Assembly (NCBI GenBank): GCA_013874835.1
Contig: CP059430.1
Span: 1,134,864 to 1,198,863 of the forward strand
Reading direction: 5' to 3'
From: Carnobacteriaceae bacterium zg-84
GTDB lineage: Bacteria; Bacillota; Bacilli; Lactobacillales; Aerococcaceae
Length of the DNA stretch: 64,000 nt
The position numbers were made by a program, and so were the translations under genes. Below, piece by piece: positions 34,878-42,367 of the stretch. Within the stretch, counting starts at the first letter, position 1, and the number at the start of each line of letters is the position of its first letter. The notes under the pieces are model-generated. The model was not told where the DNA came from, made no database searches, and saw nothing but the letters and a program-made list of their open reading frames with translations.

Positions 34878-36600
34878 CTTCTTCCACCTCCAACTGCTGT
34901 CTTTGATATTGTTCGTAATACCATCCTTTTTGTTCTAGTAATGTTTGTGGTGTTCCTTCCTCTGAAATGACACCATTATCCAATACAATAATCCAATCGG
35001 CATGCATCACACTTGATAAACGATGCGATACAATAATATTCGTTTTATCTTGCCTTATTGCTTGAATGTGTTCAATAATTTTTCTTTCCGTTTTTGCATC
35101 AACTGCCGATAATGAATCATCCAAAATCAATAATTCTGGTTGTTTAATAAACGCTCGAGCAATTGAAATACGTTGTTTTTGTCCTCCAGAAATGGAAACA
35201 CCTTTTTCACCAACAAGTGTGTCAATCCCGTCAGACATACGCTCTGCATCTTCTGTAAAAGCTGCTGTTTCGATAGCTGTAGCTATATCCAATATATCGG
35301 CATTTGGATTTCCTACTAAAATATTTTCTTTGACACTTTTTGAAAAAAGGACATGCTCTTGTGGCACATATCCAATTTGCCGCTCGATACTTTTTCTCAC
35401 AAACTGCGTAACAGGTTCTTCATTGATAGAAAATTTTCCTGTTCCAATTGGATATTGTAATAATAATTGTCTAACAAATGTTGTTTTCCCACTTCCTGTT
35501 TTTCCAACCACACCGAGTGTTTGTCCTTTATGAAGTGTCACTGCTATATTTTTTAAACTTTCTTCTTGTGCTGACATATATTTAAACGAATACTGATTAA
35601 AGGAAATGGAGTGTATCATATCAAGTTCTGTTGTGCCATCTTCTTGTAAGTCATCACTACTGTTTAATAATTCCATCAATTTAGCAAAAGATACTTTTCC
35701 TGATTGATAAATGAAAATAAAGTCTGTTAACATCCAAATAGGGTCCATGAAATATAAAGCATATAATTGTAAAGCAACAACTTGCCCAAGTGTTAAACGT
35801 CCGTCTTTCATATATAACGCACCCATACCGACAACAATCATCGTACTAAGTGATACAAAAATCATCCCTAATCTTCCGTACATAGCTTGATAACGCATAA
35901 TACCATTTGCTTTTTGTTTTAATTGTGATGTTTTTTGTCTAAAACGTTTTGTTCCTAATTCTTTTTTACCGTATGCTCTTGCCACACGAATACCTTCAAC
36001 GACCTCTAATACTTCATCACTTAAATTAGACACAGCCTCTCTTGATTTTTCAACTGCTACTTCTTGTTTCTTTTGGAACCAAATTAAAATCGCCCCTAAA
36101 AAGACAAATGGGGTAGCAGATACCAGCATAATTTCCCATGAAATTAAACTCATTGCCGGCACAATAAAAAGAAAAACAGCTAAAGAATAGAGTACACTCA
36201 TCATGCCATATCCCATAAATTCTGAGAAAGCTTCCGTATCATTTGTAAAACGAGTTAACATATCTCCAGAACGAAACTTTTCATAAAACTGTGCTCTCAT
36301 ACTTAGCAATTTCCCAAACATACGTTGTCTTAAATTTGCTTGAAATTCGATTTGATTCCCAAATAAAATTTTTGCCCAAATATAAAAAGAAATGTATGCA
36401 ATTATGGTAGCACTGAACAAAATAATGAGTTGTATCAATAATTCCTGCGAGGTCAATACATTATTTGTCATCTTATCAATTAAATGCTGTGTAATATTCG
36501 TCGGTACAAGTACAATAAAATACTCAATAAAAATTGTCACAAGCATGATGATATAACTTAATTTCTTCTTTTTGACATACTGCCAAAGTGCTTGTATCAT
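34852..36600 (-). CDS. ABC exporter half-transporter A (LmrC/BmrC-like)
   Basis: This 582-residue half-transporter has six membrane segments (about 12-290) and an ATPase domain with Walker A VGKTGSGKTTFVRQLLLQ, a canonical signature ISGGQKQRISIARAF and Walker B LLILDDSLSAVD, where Asp replaces the catalytic Glu. Such degeneracy is typical for the A subunit of heterodimeric exporters (YheI/BmrC, LmrC, PatA types). The start at 36600 follows AAAGGAGAGG. Its expression seems controlled by a 250-base leader with a short peptide gene and two terminators. Confidence 0.88.
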   Translation of the reverse strand: MIQALWQYVKKKKLSYIIMLVTIFIEYFIVLVPTNITQHLIDKMTNNVLTSQELLIQLIILFSATIIAYISFYIWAKILFGNQIEFQANLRQRMFGKLLSMRAQFYEKFRSGDMLTRFTNDTEAFSEFMGYGMMSVLYSLAVFLFIVPAMSLISWEIMLVSATPFVFLGAILIWFQKKQEVAVEKSREAVSNLSDEVLEVVEGIRVARAYGKKELGTKRFRQKTSQLKQKANGIMRYQAMYGRLGMIFVSLSTMIVVGMGALYMKDGRLTLGQVVALQLYALYFMDPIWMLTDFIFIYQSGKVSFAKLMELLNSSDDLQEDGTTELDMIHSISFNQYSFKYMSAQEESLKNIAVTLHKGQTLGVVGKTGSGKTTFVRQLLLQYPIGTGKFSINEEPVTQFVRKSIERQIGYVPQEHVLFSKSVKENILVGNPNADILDIATAIETAAFTEDAERMSDGIDTLVGEKGVSISGGQKQRISIARAFIKQPELLILDDSLSAVDAKTERKIIEHIQAIRQDKTNIIVSHRLSSVMHADWIIVLDNGVISEEGTPQTLLEQKGWYYEQYQRQQLEVEEDEDSHSID

Positions 36601-36625
36601 ATTATCCTCTCCTTTTTTAACATAC

Positions 36626-36804
36626 AAAAAAACTCCATATCAAACATAGTAATACGTGGCATAGCACACCAAAACTATATTTGATACAGAGTTCATAAAA
36701 ATACAAACTTATTTTATATCAAAAAACCAAAAGGAGTTGTTGGACATACTATGCAATTTACGAAACGTATAACGATTTGTTTTACCATGTTTGGCAACTC
36801 CTTT
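36626..36804 (-). promoter_or_regulatory. Transcription-attenuation leader of the ABC exporter
   Basis: Two intrinsic terminators lie between promoter and gene on the minus strand. Terminator 1 pairs AAAGGAGTTG (36804-36795) with 36739-36730, followed by a T-rich run. Its 5' arm contains the Shine-Dalgarno site of a 24-codon leader ORF (36788-36714). Terminator 2 pairs 36693-36674 with 36650-36631 (20 bp with mismatches) and ends in seven T residues (36632-36626). The arrangement resembles the BmrB leader that controls bmrCD in Bacillus subtilis by ribosome stalling on antibiotics. Confidence 0.75.
36714..36788 (-). CDS. Leader peptide of the ABC exporter operon
   Basis: A 24-codon ORF, MVKQIVIRFVNCIVCPTTPF followed by GFLI, preceded by AAAGGAG at 9 bases. 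It is too short for a normal gene call. It spans the loop and 3' arm of terminator 1, so ribosomes on it would decide whether that hairpin forms. I infer an antibiotic-sensing leader peptide, like BmrB ahead of bmrCD. The peptide itself need have no function. A second AUG-started ORF (36696-36640) within terminator 2 lacks a ribosome binding site. Confidence 0.6.
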   Translation of the reverse strand: MVKQIVIRFVNCIVCPTTPFGFLI

Positions 36805-36822
36805 CCTCAAAAATATGCTATT

Positions 36823-36851
36823 ATTTTAACATATTATTCACTACCAATCAA
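36823..36851 (-). promoter_or_regulatory. Promoter of the ABC exporter operon
   Basis: TTGATT (36851-36846), 17 bases, TAAAAT (36828-36823) on the minus strand, just upstream of the attenuation leader. Confidence 0.65.
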
Positions 36852-36886
36852 CAGAAAATGAAAAAATAGTGAGGAAATATTTGTTT

Positions 36887-38174
36887 GCCGAGTTGTAAAA
36901 TAAAGTGCAAAAGCAAAATAGTGTTATAAAAACAAAAAAAGACAGATAATTAACTTACTAAGATTCACCACAAAATTAGAAAGGTCATTATCATGTCTAA
37001 AACAAATTATAACACAAAAAAACAATATAAACAGCTATCATTGGTTGAACGTACAAAAATTGAAACGTTATTAAACGAAAAAAAGCCAATACGATATATC
37101 GCTGAACGACTCGGAAGAAATGTATCCACAATTTATAGAGAAATTAAACGAGGAAGCGTTAATCAAATTGTTAATCGAAATGGTATCCAACGTGACGAAT
37201 TAAAATATTACGCTGAAACAAGCCATTACATCTATAAAGCTAAGCAACAAAATAAATATCATCATGATTTAACTGAAAAATTTAGTCAACAATTTTTCAA
37301 AGACTTACAACAGGTAGTTACTGAAAAATATAGAACCCATAGTATTGATACCTTTGTACATTGGTATCGGCAAAATCATCCTAATGAAAAAGTCCCTTGT
37401 ACGAAAACGGTTTATACGTTTGTTCATCAAGGTATTATCCCTATCAAACCAATTGATTTACCCAAAATGGTAAGCATTAGAAAACGACCGAAAAAAGAGA
37501 ACACCAAAACATACAAGAAAAATATGGGTACATCTATCGAAAATCGACCAGACGTAGCGAATAATCGTACAGAATTTGGACATTGGGAAATTGATTTAGT
37601 CTTATTTAAGAAGACAAAAAATGAAGCACTATTATTAACGTTAGTAGAACGACAAACACGTTATACAATTATACGTAAAATGAATGATAAAACAGCACAA
37701 TGTGTCTTACGGACATTAAAGAATATTTTTAAACAATATAGGAAATCAACCTTCAAGAGTATTACATCTGATAATGGGTCAGAATTCGCCTCGTTATCTG
37801 AATTAGAATCGACATATTTAAGCATTTACTATGCACACCCTTATTCATCTTATGAGCGTGGTACTAACGAAAATCATAACGGACAGATACGGGAGTTTTT
37901 ACCTAAGGGTAAATCTATCAATACCGTTAAAAAGTCAACTATTCGTAAAATAGAATCCTGCTTAAATCAGAAAATACGGCGTAAATTAGGTTATCGTACA
38001 CCTGCAGAGTTATTTTTATTGCGGGTAGATTAATAGTTTAATAAAAACAGGTTTCCCGTCAAGGCACACTTTGTTTTTCGCCTTGACTAGAAAACCTTTG
38101 TTTTTATTGTTTGGTTATTAACCCCGCAAAAGAGAAAGTAATTATCTGTTTTTTTGCACTTTACTTTACAATTG
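36887..38174 (+). mobile_element. IS30-family insertion sequence, intact copy
   Basis: The element is 1.29 kb with imperfect terminal repeats (TTGTAAAATAAAGTGCAAAA on the left; the complement of TTTTGCACTTTACTTTACAA on the right). It is flanked by identical 16-base direct repeats GAGGAAATATTTGTTT (36871-36886 and 38175-38190). A structured hairpin follows the transposase gene (38041-38115), pairing GTCAAGGC with GCCTTGAC inside an outer AAAACAGGTTT/AAACCTTTG stem. Confidence 0.85.
36993..38033 (+). CDS. IS30-family transposase
   Basis: The 346-residue transposase has an N-terminal helix-turn-helix (LSLVERTKIETLLNE, IRYIAERLGRNVSTIYREIKRG) and an rve-type DDE core with GHWEIDLVLFKKTK, the second Asp in ITSDNGSEFASL and the Glu in ERGTNENHNGQIREFLPKG. 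All are intact. GAAAGGT precedes the ATG. A degraded second copy is at 48.2-49.2 kb. Confidence 0.93.
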   Translation: MSKTNYNTKKQYKQLSLVERTKIETLLNEKKPIRYIAERLGRNVSTIYREIKRGSVNQIVNRNGIQRDELKYYAETSHYIYKAKQQNKYHHDLTEKFSQQFFKDLQQVVTEKYRTHSIDTFVHWYRQNHPNEKVPCTKTVYTFVHQGIIPIKPIDLPKMVSIRKRPKKENTKTYKKNMGTSIENRPDVANNRTEFGHWEIDLVLFKKTKNEALLLTLVERQTRYTIIRKMNDKTAQCVLRTLKNIFKQYRKSTFKSITSDNGSEFASLSELESTYLSIYYAHPYSSYERGTNENHNGQIREFLPKGKSINTVKKSTIRKIESCLNQKIRRKLGYRTPAELFLLRVD

Positions 38175-38235
38175 GAGGAAATATTTGTTTTAAATTTTAC
38201 TTTCATATTTATTTCACCATACAGCCTTTTCTAAT

Positions 38236-38312
38236 TGACAGAAAAAGAAGATAAAAAAGGTAGTGAATGGCATTGCCATTCACCACCAATATGTCTTCAT
38301 CAATACGATTTG
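38236..38312 (+). repeat. Intergenic repeat, partial copy 2
   Basis: Shares GACAGAAAAAGAAG, AAAAAGGTAGTGAATGG and CATTGCCATTCAC with the repeats at 1362-1475 and 40490-40602, but the right end diverges into CATCAATACGATTTGACGAAGAG, made of pieces also found in terminators elsewhere in the window. Confidence 0.5.
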
Positions 38313-38344
38313 ACGAAGAGTCAATATATAAAAATACACATATC

Positions 38345-38938
38345 TTATTTTACTTTCCGATATGTCATTCCCGTGTCATCTTTTATTCCTGCATCTTTAT
38401 CAACAGTAAACAAGAAGATATCTTCGGATGGTTCATAATGCTTATGCTTGTTTTTATCTTTGTCCCTATCCCATTCCATGCGGACACGCCATGATGTTCT
38501 TGTGTTATTGGGTACTTCTATTGTTGGATTGTAAAAGACAATATATGTTTTTCCATACATTGAATTGTATCCTGGAACCCCTTGTTCGTATCCTCTTATA
38601 CATACATTTTCTTTTAAAAAGGTTTTATCTGTTAATTCCTTTTGATAAAAATCTGGAATTTCAGCTCCTTCTTTTCCTAAAAACAGCAAACCATATTTTG
38701 AACCCAAATATTTAGTCATCTTATCTAAATTTTCTGTTTTTTGAAAATCAATACTTACAATCATACGATTCGATTCAAAGAAAATTTTTCTAATAAATGT
38801 CTCTTTGGATGCACTATCAAATTGTCCATTTGAAAAAGTATCTAATGTCACTGTTTGATCAACTGGTTTATTGGCACAGGACTGAAAAATAACTAGCCCT
38901 AAGCAAATGCATACAAAGAAATAAAATTTTTTTATCAT
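38345..38938 (-). CDS. Lipoprotein of unknown function
   Basis: The ~197-residue protein starts with a lipoprotein signal peptide (MIKKFYFFVCICLGLVIFQSC, lipid-modified Cys 21) and continues as a soluble extracytoplasmic domain with no motif I recognise. The ATG at 38938 is 8 bases after GAGGG; an ATG two codons earlier sits too close. It lies alone between IS30 and a methyltransferase gene in an IS-bounded accessory segment. Confidence 0.65.
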   Translation of the reverse strand: MIKKFYFFVCICLGLVIFQSCANKPVDQTVTLDTFSNGQFDSASKETFIRKIFFESNRMIVSIDFQKTENLDKMTKYLGSKYGLLFLGKEGAEIPDFYQKELTDKTFLKENVCIRGYEQGVPGYNSMYGKTYIVFYNPTIEVPNNTRTSWRVRMEWDRDKDKNKHKHYEPSEDIFLFTVDKDAGIKDDTGMTYRKVK

Positions 38939-39034
38939 ATTCATACCCTCTTGATATATTATTTAGCCATATTATTTCAAATACTACCCTCCTTTTTTTC
39001 TTTCTACTCCCTTATTAGAAATACATATACTAGC

Positions 39035-39784
39035 TTATTTTTTTATAGCCTTAATGAAAAATACTGGCGCAATATCGGTACGATATTGTTTTTCTTGTTC
39101 ATCAAGTATTCTATCTAAATAATTCTCTTCAATTTTTGTGACTGTAAAGCCTATGTTTTCCAAACATGTTTTATCCCACTCTGGTCTTCTTTTATCACTT
39201 AAATACAAGGCATTCATCATATCAAAATCCTCTGGGTCTGTTGTCTTATCACCATAATTGTGTGCAATAAGATTATACTTTTCTTGTAACTCTTTTGCCT
39301 TTTCGTCAAAGCGTTTTTTGGCATCTTCATGAAAATGATGACTATACCAAGACCCATCAAAAATCAATAATTGTCCATTTGGTTTTAACAAACGATACCA
39401 TTCACGGTAAGCCTTTTCAGGATTTGGTACTGTCCATACTAAATTTCGACAAATTAACACATCAAAACTAGCCTCTTGAAAATCAGTTTCTTGGCAATCT
39501 TGTTTGATAATAGTAGCATCAATACCTAGTTTTTTTAAATTTTCCTTGGCTACTTTTATCATTTCGTCTGACAAATCAATTCCTGTTACTTTTCTCGTAT
39601 CGCTAGTTAAAATAGCAGGAAAAAATCCAGGTCCTGTTCCAATATCCAAAATATTTAAAGAAACAGTATTATCTATTTCATCAAAAATAAAGTGTTGCCA
39701 CTTCTCTACTTTATTACTTTGTAAATCTGACCGAATGAGTTGACTATACCCCTGTGCATGCTTATTCCAAAATGATTGAATCAT
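39035..39784 (-). CDS. Class I SAM-dependent methyltransferase
   Basis: The 249-residue enzyme has the SAM-binding motif I ILDIGTGPGFFPAIL (near residue 45), the acidic end of strand 2 in VTGIDLSDEMIKVAKENL, and FDVLICRNLVWTV. The pattern is that of the UbiE/type-11 group of small-molecule methyltransferases. Substrate unknown. GAGGG lies before the ATG at 39784. A short degraded reading frame is found just upstream. Confidence 0.85.
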   Translation of the reverse strand: MIQSFWNKHAQGYSQLIRSDLQSNKVEKWQHFIFDEIDNTVSLNILDIGTGPGFFPAILTSDTRKVTGIDLSDEMIKVAKENLKKLGIDATIIKQDCQETDFQEASFDVLICRNLVWTVPNPEKAYREWYRLLKPNGQLLIFDGSWYSHHFHEDAKKRFDEKAKELQEKYNLIAHNYGDKTTDPEDFDMMNALYLSDKRRPEWDKTCLENIGFTVTKIEENYLDRILDEQEKQYRTDIAPVFFIKAIKK

Positions 39785-39835
39785 ATCTTTTCCCTCCATA
39801 CATTCTTTAACTGTTTTTATGGAAAGTGCTGTTTT

Positions 39836-40042
39836 CTATGTCATATATAATTTTTCAAACTCTGCCTCTAATGATTGATGCAACACATAACATTTATGAA
39901 TAGCAATAAAATGCTTTTGAAAACATGAAATATAGTCAGCTAACTCTCCTTTTACAATTATTTTGTATGAATTTTCTTCAAAAGGCAAGCCATACATATT
40001 TAAAAATTGTTTTGCTTTCACCACATCATCTACTTCATACAA
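39836..40042 (-). pseudogene. Possible remnant of an ABC-transporter ATPase C-terminus
   Basis: A 68-codon open frame (VKAKQFLNMYGLPFEENS...HQSLEAEFEKLYM) with no ribosome binding site or ATG. The closing SLEAEFEKLY resembles the SLEDYFLEL-type ends of bacitracin/antibiotic-type ABC ATPases, so it may be the tail of a deleted gene. The similarity is weak, and it could be chance. Confidence 0.35.
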
Positions 40043-40489
40043 TATCTATCTTAATCAAATACTACAATATTGACATAGTATAACTGCTTATTTTTCAAAA
40101 TAAATCTCCAACACATAAAACCATCAAATTCATTACGATTTTAATTGATGTAATGTTATCATTTACCAAACAATATATTTCGTCACATCATTTGACAACA
40201 CCCCTTTCTATCATTCAGCACACACAATAAATAACTATACTAACTACAAAAAATATTACTACTTATCAAATATTTACTCTTTTTCTCCCATAACTTATTC
40301 ATTGACAAATAGCCTTATATGCAATCTTTTCTGCACTAAATTTTTAAAAATCACTTATCTACTATGCTTTTATTATATTCTATAACATTAGAAAGTCAAT
40401 ATAAAACCATTAGAAAACAAATGTGTAAAAATGAATAAACAATAAAAAAATTCTACTTTTAAATAAAAAATATTATCTTATGTTTATCA
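40043..40489. other. AT-rich gene-free stretch
   Basis: I see no credible gene, RNA or repeat in this stretch. It lies between the remnant above and the intergenic repeat, and looks like decayed accessory DNA. Confidence 0.5.
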
Positions 40490-40602
40490 TACAACACCAT
40501 TCCCAATGGCAGAAAAAGAATGTGAAAAAGGTAGTGAATGGTTAATGCCATTCACTACCAACATACTCACTATTTCTCTCCACCAACACCATTTGAAAAG
40601 AA
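40490..40602 (+). repeat. Intergenic repeat, copy 3 (ISL3-like end fragment)
   Basis: Nearly identical to 1362-1475 over its length, including the GTAGTGAATGG hairpin and CCAACACCATTTGA, but the terminal CATAGAACC is replaced by AAAGAAAC. A further CAGGTTTGACATAGACC sits at 40650-40666. Confidence 0.6.
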
Positions 40603-40692
40603 ACTATAAAATACACTTTTTTCACTCATAGGCATATCTATTCGACAATTCAGGTTTGACATAGACCGTTATTTCACCCAGAAGCAAAAACC

Positions 40693-40722
40693 CTCGTAAG
40701 AAAATCTTACGAGAGTTTTTTT
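40693..40722 (+). terminator. Terminator hairpin that is the ISL3 target
   Basis: A 9-bp stem CTCGTAAGA/TCTTACGAG with a 3-base loop followed by a T-run. The ISL3 element is inserted within the end of the T-run and has duplicated TTTTTTGT. Confidence 0.8.
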
Positions 40723-40839
40723 GTGGCTGTATAATTTTTAGGGTTGATGGCATAAGCCAGCAACCCTAATTTTATGTAGACAAAAAGGCAATTTTCTCTT
40801 AAATTAAAAGTACGACCAAATAATAAGGAGAAATTGCCT

Positions 40840-42144
40840 ATGTCTAATATAACAGAAATCTTACTACAATTAAAGGATAAAAACATCACATTTGATCATG
40901 AAAACATATCAGAGTGTGACATTCGACATAAAAAATCATTGGTCTTATACGGTAAATTAACCTATACACCAGATTGTTGCCCAAATTGTCACGCAACCAA
41001 TGGCATTGTAAAAAATGGGACACGTCAATCGCAACTGTCTTTATGCCAAATTTCAGGACTAAACGCCTATTTATCACTCACTAAACAACGTTTTTATTGT
41101 AAATCCTGTCAATCATCATTTACAGCGGAAACACCTATTGTGGATAAGCATTGTTTTATCACAAACCGTTTAAAACAAAAGATAATGGACACTTTAACAG
41201 AAACCATTTCAGAAACGTACATCGCTAAACAACACAATGTATCTGTACATACGGTCAGACGTATTGTTGATAAGGTCGCCTCTACTTTAAAAGTAAATCA
41301 CAACACACAATTACCTCATCATCTGTGCTTTGATGAATTCAAGTCAGTAAAATCTTCTGATAGTGCCATGAGTTTTATCTATTGTGATGCACTGACTCAT
41401 CAACTGATTGACGTTGTACACGACCGTAAATCCAGCACGCTATTAGACTACTTTGCTAGATACGATACCCAGACAAGAAAAGCTGTTAAAACAATTACGA
41501 TTGATATGTTTCGCCCCTATATTCAGATATCCAAGCAAGTATTTCCTAACGCACATATCATTATCGACCCTTTTCATATTGTACAAGCATTAAATCGTGA
41601 GTTAACAAAACACAGAGTGCATGTAATGAAAGCTTTACATCAGAACAATCGCCGTTTATACAACAAAATGAAACGTTATTGGAAGTTGTTTTTAAGTAAC
41701 ACAGATACACTAAGTAGTTATCCTTATCACCGTTTTCCACTGTTTGATTGGATGACGCATACACAAGGGATAGTCGATTATTTATTGGAACAAGTCCCCG
41801 AACTAAGAGCCACATACGATGTCGTTCATCAATTAAGAGATGCTTTACATAATAGAGATTTTGACCGATTTGAAGAAATACTCATATGGGCTAAACAGGA
41901 AGCTATTTCTCCTGGTTTACGTAGAGTATTAAGAACTTTCAAAGGGTATTTACCCTATATTAAAAACACCTTTATCTACCATCATTTGACTAACGGTGCA
42001 CTTGAAGGAATCAATCATAAAATTAAAGTACTTAAGAGAAATGCCTATGGTTATCGTAACTTTTCACATTTTAGAAATCGTATTTTATTAATCTGTAAGT
42101 TATATGTACCATATACCGTACCATCTACTTCACTAGTTGCTTAA
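40840..42144 (+). CDS. ISL3-family transposase
   Basis: The 434-residue transposase has an N-terminal zinc-binding region (CCPNCHATNGIV and FYCKSCQSSF), a helix-turn-helix (YIAKQHNVSVHTVRRIVD), and the DDE catalytic domain with LCFDEFKSVK, IIIDPFHIVQALN and the Glu in TNGALEGINHKIKVLKR. All are present. The ATG at 40840 is 9 bases after AAGGAG; a TTG two codons earlier is too close to it. Confidence 0.93.
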   Translation: MSNITEILLQLKDKNITFDHENISECDIRHKKSLVLYGKLTYTPDCCPNCHATNGIVKNGTRQSQLSLCQISGLNAYLSLTKQRFYCKSCQSSFTAETPIVDKHCFITNRLKQKIMDTLTETISETYIAKQHNVSVHTVRRIVDKVASTLKVNHNTQLPHHLCFDEFKSVKSSDSAMSFIYCDALTHQLIDVVHDRKSSTLLDYFARYDTQTRKAVKTITIDMFRPYIQISKQVFPNAHIIIDPFHIVQALNRELTKHRVHVMKALHQNNRRLYNKMKRYWKLFLSNTDTLSSYPYHRFPLFDWMTHTQGIVDYLLEQVPELRATYDVVHQLRDALHNRDFDRFEEILIWAKQEAISPGLRRVLRTFKGYLPYIKNTFIYHHLTNGALEGINHKIKVLKRNAYGYRNFSHFRNRILLICKLYVPYTVPSTSLVA

Positions 42145-42147
42145 TAG

Positions 42148-42255
42148 TTTAAGTCAAAAGTGATGTACGAATAGCTCCTTCCCCGCACAACGTAGGGGAA
42201 GAGAAAAATGTATCGTGTACATTTCGGTGAGCCGTACATCACTTTGTGACTTAAA
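42148..42255 (+). ncRNA. Three-way-junction RNA-like structure in ISL3
   Basis: It lies directly after the transposase stop. P1 pairs TTTAAGTCA and AGTGATGTAC (to 42168) with GTACATCACT and TGACTTAAA (42234-42255). P2 is CTTCCCC/GGGGAAG with loop GCACAACGTA (42178-42201). P3 is AAATGTA/TACATTT with loop TCGTG (42206-42224). Joints are GAATAGCT and CGGTGAG. Loops and joints match those in the IS1182 copies while the stem bases differ, which points to RNA structure under selection. Confidence 0.65.
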
Positions 42256-42262
42256 ATAAAAA

Positions 42263-42299
42263 GATAGTGACGTAACATTTGTGACATCACTACTTTTTA
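42263..42299 (+). terminator. Hairpin at the ISL3 right end
   Basis: The stem TAGTGAcG/CATCACTA within TAGTGACGTAAC...GACATCACTA is followed by CTTTTTAT. It probably terminates transcripts of the transposase and the structured RNA before the terminal repeat. Confidence 0.55.
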
Positions 42300-42367
42300 T
42301 GAGTCATCAACCCTATTTGACATAGAGCCTTTTTTGTACGATACGATTTAAGATGTTTGAATACGAT

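Larger units (their letters stand above)
40725..42329 (+). mobile_element. ISL3-family insertion sequence, intact
   Basis: The 1.6-kb element has terminal inverted repeats GGCTGTAT...TAGGGTTGATG (left) and GGCTCTATGTCAAATAGGG (right, complement). It is flanked by an exact 8-base target duplication TTTTTTGT (40717-40724 and 42330-42337), the length expected for ISL3. It carries one intact transposase gene, a structured segment after it and a terminator-like hairpin (42263-42299). The left end can fold as a hairpin (GGGTTGATGGC...GCCAGCAACCC). Confidence 0.95.

Noticed and set aside
36640-36696. Second leader ORF (18 codons) in terminator 2 ahead of the ABC exporter
   Set aside because: It has no Shine-Dalgarno sequence and lies within the hairpin arms, so it is probably chance. 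Kept only as a remark.
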